A stretch of 64,000 nucleotides of DNA from Oscillatoria princeps RMCB-10 (GCA_019359235.1 JAHHHT010000005.1:186001-250000), one strand, 5' to 3'. Positions 35,654-45,341 are shown, numbered from the stretch's first letter. Translations and numbers: made by a program. Notes: generated from the letters alone by a model not told the origin.

Positions 35654-37497
35654 TTAGAGTTTCAGCGCGTCAATCAGCCCAAAGCCCCATTTCGGGTCGA
35701 AGGTGCCCGCCGGCTGTCCCGGAATGGAGCTGCTCTGGCGCAGCAATTCCTTGACCGCCTCTGGTTCCAGTGCCGGGTCGCGCTGCAGCTGCAGCGCCAC
35801 GATGCCGGTGACGAATGGCGTGGCCATACTGGTGCCGGCCATGATCACAAACTTGTCACTGATCTTGCTCGGGCGATCAAAACTCGCATCGCTGCTGAGC
35901 GCCGAGACGATCATCGCTCCAGGGGCGGCTACATCCGGTTTCTCGGCACCATTGCGCAGCGGACCCTCGCTGCTGAAGTCGGAAATCGTGTCGGGCTCCA
36001 GTCCCATGTCGCGCACGCTGCCGTCGATATCGGTATACTGCGCCTTAGTCGTGTGAGCGGCAACCGTAATCGCCCGGGCAGATGCGCCGGGGGAGCCAAT
36101 CTTCATGGTGTCTTTGACGCTTGTGCCGGTGAAAAACACGGCAGCAGCGTCGTCGATCGCCCACACGTCCAGCTTCCCGTCCATTTTCGAGGTGTTGCGC
36201 ACCCGCAGCTGCCAAACACCTCCCTTGACTGGAAACCGGCCTTTGCCAGTAATTTGCACAAAGAAATTGTGGTCGCCGTTTACTGGGTCGGGTGCGGGGG
36301 TGACAATTTGCACCTGCCCATCTGGCACAGAGTAGTCCCCGACTGGATTGCCGGTGGAAATCACCTTTTGCCAGGGGGTGACAAACCCGCCTGGGGTGCG
36401 CAGTGACACTTCAAAGCGGCTGTCGCCCGGATACCAGCCGTTTAACAGGGCGATTCCCACCGCACCGTCGGGAACGCGAAAGCGCATGGTGACTGTTTTG
36501 CCCTTGGCGACGGCGGTTTGGGCGTGGATGTTGTCGTTGCCCTCGTTGCCGGCGGCGCAGCAGACAATCCGCCCCGGTCCGGACTCGGCATCGATGATTT
36601 GCGACAGGGAGTCGGTGCCGTCGTGGGCGTCGGCGTGTCCGCCCAGGCTGAGATTGTTTCAATCCCGTTTCCGGGATTCAGCTGGCCAAAGATCTTCTCC
36701 TCCTACCCCCTGCTGAAATCATTGTCGCATTCATTTGGGCTGCGCTTGCACAACCGGGATGCTCCCAGATTCACCACCGCTTGGCGTCCCATTTCACCGG
36801 CAACCCGGAAAATGTAGCGGATGGCGTCGGCAATGTGCGCGTCTTGCAAGTCGGATTTGACGATGACTAATTCCGCCTCTGGCGCTACACCGGCATAGGT
36901 GGAATCGTCACCGGCAGCAATTCCAGCCACATGGGTGCCGTGCCCTTCCGTGTCGCGGGATGTGGTGACGTTAGCTCCTGTCAATTCTATGCCGTAGCCG
37001 CCCTCTGGCACCCCCTCTCCGGGCAGTGTTTGGTCCCAGACGCGCAAAATCCGCCCCGCAAAGGCGGGATGTTTGGCGTCAATGCCGGTGTCTACAATGC
37101 CGATCACGACTCCCCAGCCGGTCAGTCCGGTTTCGTTCTTAAACTGCGGAAGATTAACTTTACCGGGCGCGACATCCATCTTTGCTTTTAAGTAGCGCGA
37201 TGGCTTGATCCGCTGTACGGCGGGCTCGTCAGATACGGCGTCTAAACTGTCTATCGGCAAGATGGCTGTCCGCACTTTTCCGCTAGACTGGTTTACACGG
37301 ACGCCATTTTGTGCGAGTTGGTCGAGCTGTGCGTCCTCGTCGCAGTAGATAAACACCACAGTGCGGGGTGGTTTGGGCGTGCCGGTGGCGGAAACAACGC
37401 CCAGCGTCCGCATGTGTTTGCCTAACACCTCACGCCCTTGCTGCTGGTAGTCTTCGAGAGCAACTAGCAAGCCGGCGGAGATTTTTTCATATCTCAT
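35654..37497 (-). pseudogene. S8 subtilisin-like peptidase interrupted by a 111-bp insertion
   Basis: 5' part 37497-36772: a pro-region-like N-terminus, then the catalytic Asp (IGIVDTGID) and His (EGHGTHVAG). 3' part down to 35654: the catalytic Ser (MAGTSMATPFVTG), so the triad is otherwise complete. Between them the reading frame breaks after AVVNL. Deleting the insertion plus one AGATT copy (116 bp) exactly restores a 576-codon frame that continues AVVNL-SLGGHADAHDG. No signal peptide is seen, so the intact enzyme would be cytosolic. As it stands two truncated products would be made, neither carrying the whole triad. Confidence 0.88.
36656..36766. mobile_element. 111-bp insertion with AGATT target duplication in the subtilase gene
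   Basis: Flanked by AGATT at 36651-36655 and 36767-36771. The left end (GTTTCAATCCCGTTTCCGGG) is a CRISPR-repeat-like hairpin; the right end read inward is GGGAGCATCCCGG. Both ends carry ATCCCG at positions 7-12, so they form imperfect inverted repeats. It is non-coding and has no other full copy in the window. Confidence 0.85.
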
Positions 37498-37694
37498 AAG
37501 TGACTTTTTCCTAGGAAGTTTTCCTAACTTCTTATTGCTTATACAGCTCGTTTGCCAGTCAGTCAGGAGAAAACCAAGGTAAGTATAAATTAGTAAGGGG
37601 CCGGGATTTGGGGATTAGGGGATGGAGAAGTTTCTGAATTTGATGCGAGACGGTCGCGGCGGCTGAAAAACTATCGCCGGTTGGTTATAGCGGG

Positions 37695-37728
37695 GAGAAA
37701 CCAGTATTGTTAAGAATACTGGTTTCTC
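37695..37728. terminator. Hairpin downstream of the first C39-like gene
   Basis: Perfect 14-bp arms GAGAAACCAGTATT and AATACTGGTTTCTC with a 6-nt loop, ~120 nt past the stop. It is related in form to 39069-39097. Confidence 0.5.
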
Positions 37729-37850
37729 GATTTTGACTTACGCCAATCCTCTATCTGTAGGGGGAGTTATCCGAGGAAACGGCACCACACATTTTAGTTG
37801 GGCTGCCTAATTTTTGCTGATTTTGCGTTAATTAGGCTTAGCCAGAAGGG

Positions 37851-38630
37851 TTACTTCCAGATGTAATGAATCCACAACTCACCGGCAGAGTCGGGCCCGC
37901 AGAGGCGCTCCATCATTTCGTAAGAATATATCAGCCCCGCTCCACTGGCATTGGTGTCGTATCCACTCTCAAACCATTCTCCGTAAGGGTCGTTAACAAT
38001 AAAGCCCTGGGCGTTAAAGCCGATGATGGCAATGATATGTCCTGAGCCGGTAAAGTATCCGTGAACTATGGCGGGGTAGCCTTTGCTTAACCAGGTCTTA
38101 ACATCTTGCCATTTAGCTTTATATTGAAAGTCATCTTGGCAGCCGTAGTCTCGCACTAACTGTGCCAGGTCTTCGGGAGAGTGTTTGTTATAGCCGTTAT
38201 TCTGGCAATACAGGTACAGTTCGTCTTCTAACTGTTCGTTGGGGTCTTGAGACTTGATGCCAAAGTAGTTCAGACACATGGCTACTGAGGTGACATTACA
38301 GGTAGAGTAAGGCTCGTAGCTGTTATCTAACTGGCTGCGCCAGCGAACGTTCAGCTTGATCGGCTGCAAAGGGTCAATGCGTTTCCCATCTTTCAAGATT
38401 TGGATGTCTTGGTCATTGTGAACGAACCAGGTGTTTTTGCCTTTGAATGATGTGGAAAGAAAGGCGATTTTGTAATGATTTGTGCCGGCGTCATAGCGAT
38501 AGCTGTGTATGGGAATTTGCGTGCCGGCAGTCAGAGTTTGCTTTTTGTTGGGGTCTGTGATTTGAGCGCTGGGAATCGGCTGTTGCTTGAGAACGGTATT
38601 GTTCAGAACTTTCAGAGTGTAGGTTGCCAT
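37851..38630 (-). CDS. C39-like papain-fold peptidase, copy 1
   Basis: 259 aa. N-terminal ~85 residues form an SH3-like part (TLTAGTQIPIHSYRYDAGTN, WFVHNDQDIQIL). The rest is a C39_2-type domain with Cys in YSTCNVTSVAMCLNYFG, His in TGSGHIIAIIGF and Asp/Asn in VNDPYGEW. No signal peptide or membrane segment. These families cleave peptides or act as bacteriocin-leader-type peptidases, but no ABC domain is attached. A close paralog lies directly upstream (39133-39912), and both share ~200 bp of 5' flank, so they arose by tandem duplication. Substrate unknown. Confidence 0.85.
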   Translation of the reverse strand: MATYTLKVLNNTVLKQQPIPSAQITDPNKKQTLTAGTQIPIHSYRYDAGTNHYKIAFLSTSFKGKNTWFVHNDQDIQILKDGKRIDPLQPIKLNVRWRSQLDNSYEPYSTCNVTSVAMCLNYFGIKSQDPNEQLEDELYLYCQNNGYNKHSPEDLAQLVRDYGCQDDFQYKAKWQDVKTWLSKGYPAIVHGYFTGSGHIIAIIGFNAQGFIVNDPYGEWFESGYDTNASGAGLIYSYEMMERLCGPDSAGELWIHYIWK

Positions 38631-39068
38631 AATGTTTTTGGTAGTGCTGTGGTAAGATGAAAATTAAGTCGAGGGAAAGGACATCGGGCGTTGCAAGTGT
38701 TGCGCTTGCTCTGCGGATTGCACGGGTTTCTCAGTCATATCGGTTACTGGAACCCTGAATCATTTCGCTCTTTCTTTGTCCTTACACAGAGTTAATAGGT
38801 GAGGGGGGAAAAACTTATGCACTTGTTTCAGGAGTGGGGTTTGTCCGCCAGGTGGGCCATTCTCTGTGGGAAACAGCTCGACAGTGGGAGCAGGCGCTTC
38901 AGGTTCTTCTTGGGAAGACAGAGCTTTTGCTAGCCAAGCCGGTGAGATTTAATGGAATTTGTAATCGGTGGCCAGTTCCGGGAATTTTTGGATGAAATCC
39001 CTGCGTAATTTTATCTGGATGAAAACCAGGATTAATAAAAAGCTATTGCAGGTCGTTATCTGTGGCAA

Positions 39069-39097
39069 AAACCAGGTTTACTTAATAAACCTGGTTT
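39069..39097. terminator. Hairpin downstream of the second C39-like gene
   Basis: Perfect 12-bp arms AAACCAGGTTTA and TAAACCTGGTTT with a 5-nt loop, 36 nt past the stop of the second copy. Confidence 0.5.
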
Positions 39098-39132
39098 CTT
39101 GATATTACGTTTAGCCCTCCGGCTTAGAGCGG

Positions 39133-39912
39133 TTACTTCCAGATGTAATGAATCCACAACTGACCGTCTGAGTCGGGCCCGCAGAGGCGCTCCATCATTT
39201 CGTAAGAATATATCAGCCCCCCTCCATTGGCATTGGTGTCGTATCCACTCTCAAACCATTCTCCGTAAGGGTCGTTAACAATAAAGCCTTGAGCGTTAAA
39301 GCCGATGATGGCAATGATATGTCCTGAGCCGGTAAACCATCCGTGAACTATGGCGGGGTAGCCTTTGCTTAACCAATTCTTAACATCTTGCCATTTAGCT
39401 TTATACTGAAAGTCATCTTGGCAGCCGTAGTCTCGCACTAACCGTGCCAGGTCTTCGGGAGAGTGTCGGTCATAGCCTTTATCCTGGCAATACAGGAACA
39501 GTTCGTCTTCTAACTGTTGGTTGGGGTATTGAGACTTGATGCCAAAGTATTCCAGACACATGGCTACTGAGGTGACATTACAGGTCCCGTTAGGCTCGTA
39601 GCTGTTATTTAACTGGCTGTGCCAGTGAACGTTCAGCTTTATCGGATGCAAAGGGTCAATGGGCACCCCATCTTTCAAGATTTGTATGTCTTGGTCTTTG
39701 TGAACGAACCAGGTGTTTTTGCCTTTGAATGAGGTAGAAAGGAAGGCAATTTTATAATGGTCTGTTCCGGCATCGTAACGATAGCTGTGGATGGGAATTT
39801 GCGTGCCGGCAGTCAGAGGTTGCTTTTGGTTAGGGTCGGTGATTTGATTGCTGGAAATCGGCTGTTGCTTGAGAACGGTATTGTTCAGAACTTTCAGAGT
39901 GTAGGTTGCCAT
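39133..39912 (-). CDS. C39-like papain-fold peptidase, copy 2
   Basis: 259 aa and roughly 90% identical by eye to copy 1. The catalytic elements are kept: Cys in NGTCNVTSVAMCLEYFG, His in TGSGHIIAIIGF, Asp in VNDPYGEW. Differences cluster in surface-like positions (e.g. YFTGSG to WFTGSG, NASGAG to NANGGG). Both copies keep open frames and active sites, which argues for selection rather than decay. The upstream ~230 bp is repeated too (38630-38868 against 39912-40141). Confidence 0.85.
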   Translation of the reverse strand: MATYTLKVLNNTVLKQQPISSNQITDPNQKQPLTAGTQIPIHSYRYDAGTDHYKIAFLSTSFKGKNTWFVHKDQDIQILKDGVPIDPLHPIKLNVHWHSQLNNSYEPNGTCNVTSVAMCLEYFGIKSQYPNQQLEDELFLYCQDKGYDRHSPEDLARLVRDYGCQDDFQYKAKWQDVKNWLSKGYPAIVHGWFTGSGHIIAIIGFNAQGFIVNDPYGEWFESGYDTNANGGGLIYSYEMMERLCGPDSDGQLWIHYIWK

Positions 39913-40146
39913 AATGTTTTTGGTAGTGCTGTGGTAAGATGAAAATTAAGTCGAGGGAAAGAACATCGGGCGTTGCAAGTGTTGCGCTTGCTCTGCGGAT
40001 TGCGCGGGGTTCTCAGTCATATCCGTTACTGGAACCCTGAATCATTCCGCTGTTTCTTTGTCCTTACACAGCGTTAATAGGTGAGTGGGAAAAAACTTAT
40101 GCACCTGTTTCAGGAGTGGGGTGTGCCCGCAAGGTGGGCCAGGGGG

Positions 40147-40206
40147 ATGCCCATGCCCCATGCCCCATGCCCCATGCCCCATGCCCCATGCCCCATGCCC
40201 CATGCC
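40147..40206. repeat. Heptamer tandem repeat ATGCCCC, seven full units
   Basis: Seven consecutive ATGCCCC units flanked by partial ones, an STRR-type microsatellite. It lies in the upstream flank of C39 copy 2, at the point where the two duplicated flanks diverge. Confidence 0.9.
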
Positions 40207-40486
40207 GGTGGCGGCGGGGGAATGGCCCACCGGCAGGTGCGTGTGGCCCACCTTGCAGGTGGCCAAGAGCGGGCCGGTGGGTGCCAAAAGCAATGGAAAA
40301 CCGCTTTAAGCTTGCGTTCGCAGTAAGGGCGCTACTTGAGATCGTTACGTCCTGAAGTGAGGACTGAAGTCCTAAGTACAAACTCCGTGCCGGTGCGGGG
40401 AGTGGAGTGTCGCCCTGTCACGAAAAAACCTCCCCACTGCCGGTGAACTCTCATGGCAAGGGGGGAGGGGGGAAGGTTGTGGCCGG

Positions 40487-40795
40487 TTAGAATAACTTGT
40501 CTGACTTGTGAGTGTGAGGTGGTGCGCACTCCATTATTGCATTGAAAGTGCCTAAAAAGTTTGAGTCTGGCTGTGTTTTCTGAAGTTCAGATAGTTCTTG
40601 GTGAATGACCTGGAAAGATTGCAGTAATTTTTCTTTTACCCGTTCAGTCTTCTTATTTTCATCCACCTCATCCAGATCAGCATCTTCGGCGTTTCGCAAA
40701 AATTCTATAAGCCTGTTCGTTTTTTCCAAAAAAGAAAGATTATCAGCTCCAGCTTCATTTGAAGTTTTTCCGCAATCGGCTTCCGGATTTACCAT
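40487..40795 (-). CDS. Hypothetical acidic helical protein
   Basis: 102 aa from ATG 40795 (MVNPEADCGKTSNEAG), preferred over an upstream start because GAGGTG lies ~8 nt before it. Mostly charged helix (LSFLEKTNRLIEFLRNAEDA, ERVKEKLLQSFQVIHQELSE). No known domain. It is 83 nt downstream of the caspase-STAND gene on the same strand, so it may be part of that transcription unit. Confidence 0.6.
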   Translation of the reverse strand: MVNPEADCGKTSNEAGADNLSFLEKTNRLIEFLRNAEDADLDEVDENKKTERVKEKLLQSFQVIHQELSELQKTQPDSNFLGTFNAIMECAPPHTHKSDKLF

Positions 40796-40877
40796 ATTAG
40801 ACACCTCGTTTTTAGAAATCAACAGCAATTCTATTCTGCCACAAAAACTACCTTACAAAGGCGCTCTGTAACAAAAT

Positions 40878-43800
40878 TTAATGTGGGATGTGGGAAAGCT
40901 CCTGCGGGCACAGTTCGGGTTCCTCTATTTTTACTTTAGGGTTAGCGGACAAATAGTCCCGCAACCGCTCGCAGCTATCCCCGAGCATTTCATCTAGATT
41001 AGAGCTTTTATGGGCTCTGGGCTTTACGCTCCAGAGCTGCCAGGTTTTAGCATCGGTCGCACAGGCCACAGTTTCTCCATCGGGGGTGAACTTAACTTCA
41101 TTGACAAAACTGCGACAGTTGAAGCTTTCCAAAGGAGTGCCGTCTTTCCTCCAAATCCTGATATGTGCGTCACCACAGCCAGAGGCAATCGTACCGTCCC
41201 GACTAAAACTCACGCTATAAACCTCCTCTTGCTCATGGTCTGGAAGCTTCTTCCACAAGATGATACCATCCTTCCAGGAGGCACCCTGCTTCTTCCACAA
41301 TTTTACACTTTTGCTATACCCGGCAGAGGCAAGGATTTGTCCATCCGGGCTGAAACTCACATCATAGACAGGGTTGTCATAGGCTTTGATTTTGTTCAGG
41401 GGCTCTCCCTTCGCTGTCCACAGATAAATGTTTCCGTCAGCACTGCCAGAGGCAATCGTATTTCCATCCGGGCTAAAACTGACACCGTAAACAGGGGCCT
41501 TACTTATTTTGATTTTTCGCAGGAAAGTACCATCCTTTGACCACAGCTTAATGGTTCCGTCATAACTGGCAGAGGCAATCGTCTTTCCATCTGGACTAAA
41601 CCTTACTCTCCACACTCGGTCTTTATGCTTTTCCTTTAGAGTTGTTGGCTCAGTCTGATTTGTCGCCCACAGCTTAACGGTTCCGTCTTCACTGCCAAAG
41701 GCAATGATATTTTCTTTCGGGCTGAAACTCACACTGTACACAGGGCTGCCGGTTAGGATTTCTTTTTTTGGCGTGCCATCCTTCGCCCACAGCTTAACCG
41801 TTCCGTCCTTACCGGCAGAGGCAATAGTACCATCGGAGCTAAAACTCAGGCTTCTCACCACTCCCTCGTGAGCCTGAATGCGGTTAAGCTGTCGAGCTCC
41901 ATAAACTACTGGTTGCAGTTCAGCAAGCGCCTTAGATTGGTCACCTCCTATCTCTTTCAGCGCCTTCAGTGCTCTCACACTCGCTATCAGTGCCTCTAGC
42001 TGATCCCCCTTCTGGAAATCCTGCTTGGCTTGCGCCATCAAGTTTCCCAAGTTGGTTGCTTTGGTTAGTTTTGCCTGTTCTTGGCCTTTTTGTAGCAGCA
42101 GCCCCAGTCCCAAACTCAAGGCGGCAAATACTCCCGCTGCCATCGCCGCCACAGTTTTTCTTCTTTCCTCCTTGGCTCTAGCTCTTTCTTTCTCAGCTTT
42201 TTCCGCTTCAGCCTTGGCCCGCGCTTCGGCTTCCAGAGATTTTTCTATCTCAACGATCACTCGGGCTTCGGCTTCCTTCTGACGCGCTTCGGCGAGTTCC
42301 CGCAACCGGTGCTCTTGCTCCAACTGCGCTTGCATTTCTCGGTCGCGCTTCTCCAAACTTTTCTGCAAAAACTCCCGCTCCCGCGCAGAGAGTCTGGGCT
42401 GAGTTTTGTCCACCCACTCGGCGATGGCCGCCAGCCACGCATTGGCCAGCAGCATCCCCTCTTGTCGGCTGTTGTTCTGCCATTCCTGGCACTCAGCCCT
42501 CAAACGCCGGCCCAGACGCAGATTTTCGCGATTTTGCTCAATCCAACTGCGCAGCAAATGCCACTCTGAGAGCAGCGCTTCGTGGGCGACTTCGATGCTG
42601 TTATCATCGGTAACAATCAGGCGCTGCTGCTGGCTGGCCAGCTGTCGCGTCACCCGCTGCAGCTGTTCTGGGGAATCGGCAATCGCCTCCAACTCTAGCC
42701 ATGTGGCGCGACGGCGCGTGACTTCTTGACCTTCGCCCAGCTGCACCAGTTCCAAGAACAGGCGGCGCACAAAATCTTTGTCCGCCGGCGCTAGATTTCC
42801 ATAGAGATCGCTGGCGCGGTTTTCTAAGGCTCCCTTGACGCCGCGAATCTCTTCATAACATTTGCGGGTGAGTTCGGGTTGGGGCGATTCAGAGGCGGTG
42901 ACGCAAATTCGCCACAATTCTGCTAGAGCGTACTGCAACAGGGGCAAGGCTCCCGGTTGGTCTGCCACTTCGGCGATGATTTCCCCCACCAGTCCCCATT
43001 CAAATTTGACGCCGTGCTTGTCAGCCGGCTTTTCAATCACTTCTTCTAATTGCGCCGGCGTCAGAGGCGTCACAAAGTAAGTCGTTGGTTGCGTCCGGTT
43101 GATCAGGATTGCCGCTTCTTGATAAGCAGCGCAGCGGTCTAGGAAATCCCCTCGCATGGCCACAATCACTCGCGTGAGCCGGTGAGTGTTCGTGACTTCT
43201 TCCCTGAGGCGGCGGATGAATTCTCGCCGCTGCGCTTCCTCTTCGCAAAGGGTAAAAACTTCCTCAAACTGGTCGATAAACAGCAACAGTGACTTGTCCT
43301 GCTGCTCTGGCTGGGCCAAAGCTTTTTCCAGGGCTTCTAGGGGGCGCACGCCGGGAGTGAAGGACATAACCAGCCACTGACTGCTGCCCGGAAGGCGCTC
43401 GCGCTTGAGTTCCGGCAACAAGCCGGCCTTCACCAGGGATGATTTGCCGCAACCCGATGGGCCAATCACCGCTAGAAAACGACCGCTTTTGAGAAGATCC
43501 AGCAAAGCTCTCACGGCTGGTTCGCGCCCGAAAAAATAATCCGCCTCCTGGGTGTCGAAGGCTTGCAACCCCAGATAAGGATTGTCTCGATTAACAGCAG
43601 GGGTGGGCGGAAGGCTGTGTGTGGCTGCAGGGATGGCGGGCGGGTGAGTTACCAAAATCAGGGAGCTGCCCCAGCCCAACCGCAGGGGTTCTTGCTGGGA
43701 GCCTCTGAGTTCCCGGCTGATGCAGTCAAACAGGCGATCGCCGCTGATTCGCCGGTCGGCGTCCGCATTTTCTGCCGCCAGTCCTTTTAGCAGAGCGCCG

Positions 43801-44402
43801 GTGAAGACACTGCGATCCTCACTCCTGAGGGCGTAGGCTTCCTGAAAGCTCCTGCAGGCGGTAATCAGGTAGTAATCCTTTTGCGAGCTGAAGCCGCTGA
43901 AGGTGCGCTCAAGGAGATTGCGTTCCAGGAAATGGCCACTGTGGCAGCAATCGAATAAAACAACCAGACTGCTCAGCTCAGACTCAACGATCAGCTCATT
44001 GAGGTCATTGAGAGCGATTCCGCGCTTTTGCTCGACAATCCGGTCCCCAAGCACTTCTATCTCGCAGTCCGAAGTGGCTAAGTAACCGCTGGCTTGGCCC
44101 AAGTTGCCCGATACAGTCAGGCCGTGTCCCGTAAAGTAGATCAGGGCCTCGCTGTTAGTCGCTTGCTCCAGCAGCAAAGTCCGCAGGGCTTCACCCAGTT
44201 CGGCTCCGGTTAGCGCCTTGGCTGCCATTTCGCGTTTCTGAGTCTCCGGGTTGCGGCGTGAGGGCAAACGCTTCACCTCCGCGAAGCCGCCATACCGCTC
44301 CAAGACTTGCGCCACGGCTTCGGCATCTGCAGTGGTCTTCTCTAAATTTTTCAGGGGACTGCGATATTGGGGAATGCCGACAACCAGGGCGTAACGGGCC
44401 AT
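40878..44402 (-). CDS. Caspase-like peptidase - nSTAND1 ATPase - WD40 protein
   Basis: 1174 aa. Residues ~1-245 form a C14 (orthocaspase/caspase-fold) peptidase with His93 in YFTGHGLT and Cys153 in LFDCCHSGH. Residues ~272-650 form an nSTAND1 NTPase: NPYLGLQAFDTQEADYFFGR, P-loop GPSGCGKSS (313-321), Walker B LLFIDQFEE (~372-380). A long Glu/Arg/Ala coiled coil (~680-760) is followed by one hydrophobic segment (~760-785) and seven WD40 repeats (~855-1130). In the STAND model, WD40 repeats sense a trigger, NTP-driven oligomerisation follows and the caspase domain cleaves targets, giving immunity or programmed death. A TRYPCO1-type gene is divergent 141 nt away and a small helical protein follows. 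Confidence 0.92.
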   Translation of the reverse strand: MARYALVVGIPQYRSPLKNLEKTTADAEAVAQVLERYGGFAEVKRLPSRRNPETQKREMAAKALTGAELGEALRTLLLEQATNSEALIYFTGHGLTVSGNLGQASGYLATSDCEIEVLGDRIVEQKRGIALNDLNELIVESELSSLVVLFDCCHSGHFLERNLLERTFSGFSSQKDYYLITACRSFQEAYALRSEDRSVFTGALLKGLAAENADADRRISGDRLFDCISRELRGSQQEPLRLGWGSSLILVTHPPAIPAATHSLPPTPAVNRDNPYLGLQAFDTQEADYFFGREPAVRALLDLLKSGRFLAVIGPSGCGKSSLVKAGLLPELKRERLPGSSQWLVMSFTPGVRPLEALEKALAQPEQQDKSLLLFIDQFEEVFTLCEEEAQRREFIRRLREEVTNTHRLTRVIVAMRGDFLDRCAAYQEAAILINRTQPTTYFVTPLTPAQLEEVIEKPADKHGVKFEWGLVGEIIAEVADQPGALPLLQYALAELWRICVTASESPQPELTRKCYEEIRGVKGALENRASDLYGNLAPADKDFVRRLFLELVQLGEGQEVTRRRATWLELEAIADSPEQLQRVTRQLASQQQRLIVTDDNSIEVAHEALLSEWHLLRSWIEQNRENLRLGRRLRAECQEWQNNSRQEGMLLANAWLAAIAEWVDKTQPRLSAREREFLQKSLEKRDREMQAQLEQEHRLRELAEARQKEAEARVIVEIEKSLEAEARAKAEAEKAEKERARAKEERRKTVAAMAAGVFAALSLGLGLLLQKGQEQAKLTKATNLGNLMAQAKQDFQKGDQLEALIASVRALKALKEIGGDQSKALAELQPVVYGARQLNRIQAHEGVVRSLSFSSDGTIASAGKDGTVKLWAKDGTPKKEILTGSPVYSVSFSPKENIIAFGSEDGTVKLWATNQTEPTTLKEKHKDRVWRVRFSPDGKTIASASYDGTIKLWSKDGTFLRKIKISKAPVYGVSFSPDGNTIASGSADGNIYLWTAKGEPLNKIKAYDNPVYDVSFSPDGQILASAGYSKSVKLWKKQGASWKDGIILWKKLPDHEQEEVYSVSFSRDGTIASGCGDAHIRIWRKDGTPLESFNCRSFVNEVKFTPDGETVACATDAKTWQLWSVKPRAHKSSNLDEMLGDSCERLRDYLSANPKVKIEEPELCPQELSHIPH

Positions 44403-44543
44403 TGAGTAAAATCGATGTTACAAAGGGATGGTGAAAGGCGGCGGTAGCTGCTATTCTAATTAAAGCACTGCCATCTTGGCAGACATATAAATTTTCCTTA
44501 AATTTTCTGCGTCTACTTCACAGAAACTTTACAAAGGTGGCTC

Positions 44544-44927
44544 ATGGCAGAAGTACAGCGTCTGTTAATTGAGGCAGAGGGCGAAACTTACGAGGTCTAT
44601 GTGGAATCAAAGACGGCCCCGACTGTGGCCCCTGGGGGGATACAAGATGATGAGGATGACGAGTCCTACGGTGATTTCCGGACAGATGCCACCGTTAAGA
44701 TGCAGCAAGCTCGCCAGATGATTCGGGGCTACGCAATGTACGCCCTCAGCGCTTTTAAGGATTTCCGCGCCGCTGAGATTGAGGAGGTAAGGCTGAAGTT
44801 TGGCCTGAAGCTGGGCGGCAAAACCGGCATTCCCTACATTACTGAAGGCTCAGCCGAAAGCAATCTGGAAATTGAGGTGAAGTGCAAGTTCCCAACCAAA
44901 CCAGCCGGTGGGCAGTCGCAGCCCTAA
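44544..44927 (+). CDS. TRYPCO1 (CU044_2847 family) domain protein
   Basis: 127 aa. LLIEAEGETYEVYVESK, then an acidic insert (QDDEDDESYGD), a helix (MQQARQMIRGYAMYALSAFK) and EVRLKFGLKLGGKTGIPYIT with IEVKCKF at the end match the trypsin-co-occurring domain 1 pattern. In published comparative genomics this domain marks NTP-dependent conflict systems, next to proteases and STAND proteins. It is divergent from the caspase-nSTAND1-WD40 gene, sharing a 141-bp intergenic promoter region, and probably serves as its adaptor, substrate or regulator. Confidence 0.82.
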   Translation: MAEVQRLLIEAEGETYEVYVESKTAPTVAPGGIQDDEDDESYGDFRTDATVKMQQARQMIRGYAMYALSAFKDFRAAEIEEVRLKFGLKLGGKTGIPYITEGSAESNLEIEVKCKFPTKPAGGQSQP

Positions 44928-45341
44928 CGGGAGCATGCCAATTTTGTAAATCCATCTCTTGTATGGCACCCGCCAAATTGCTTAGGACTATTGAGGGCTG
45001 GCCGAAGGGCGTAAGCGTTGCGGCTGCGCAAGCTGCTAGCGGCGCGTAACTCGCGAAGCAGCCGCTGGGGATATACCTCGCAGGACAGGCATCTTGCCTG
45101 TCCCAGTGTCTGGAAGTGCCGTTGCGGAACGCGCTGGCAAGGGCGCGGCACGCGCATTGAGGCGCGTAAGCGCTGCGGTGCGGCCTTGTCCATGACTGAG
45201 CTGTCCATTGCTATACAGTCGCGGCTTGTAGAGGAATAGCTGCTATTTCAGCCACCCCTGTGAGTCAGTTTCTATCAGAGGTGGGAACCCAAAAACAAAA
45301 AGTGGTTGTAGCCTTAGCAATGGAAGGCTATAAAGGTATTT
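44928..45341. other. Intergenic region before the GH13 gene
   Basis: About 410 bp. It contains GGACAGGCATCTTGCCTGTC (palindrome family, ~45086-45105) and inverted GCGCGTAA-type patches (45045, 45160). No tRNA or gene is evident. Confidence 0.45.

Noticed and set aside
44928-45240. Possible tRNA or structured RNA in the GC-rich intergenic region
   Set aside because: Inverted GCGCGTAA patches are present, but no cloverleaf, T-loop GTTCGA or CCA-end pattern could be built.
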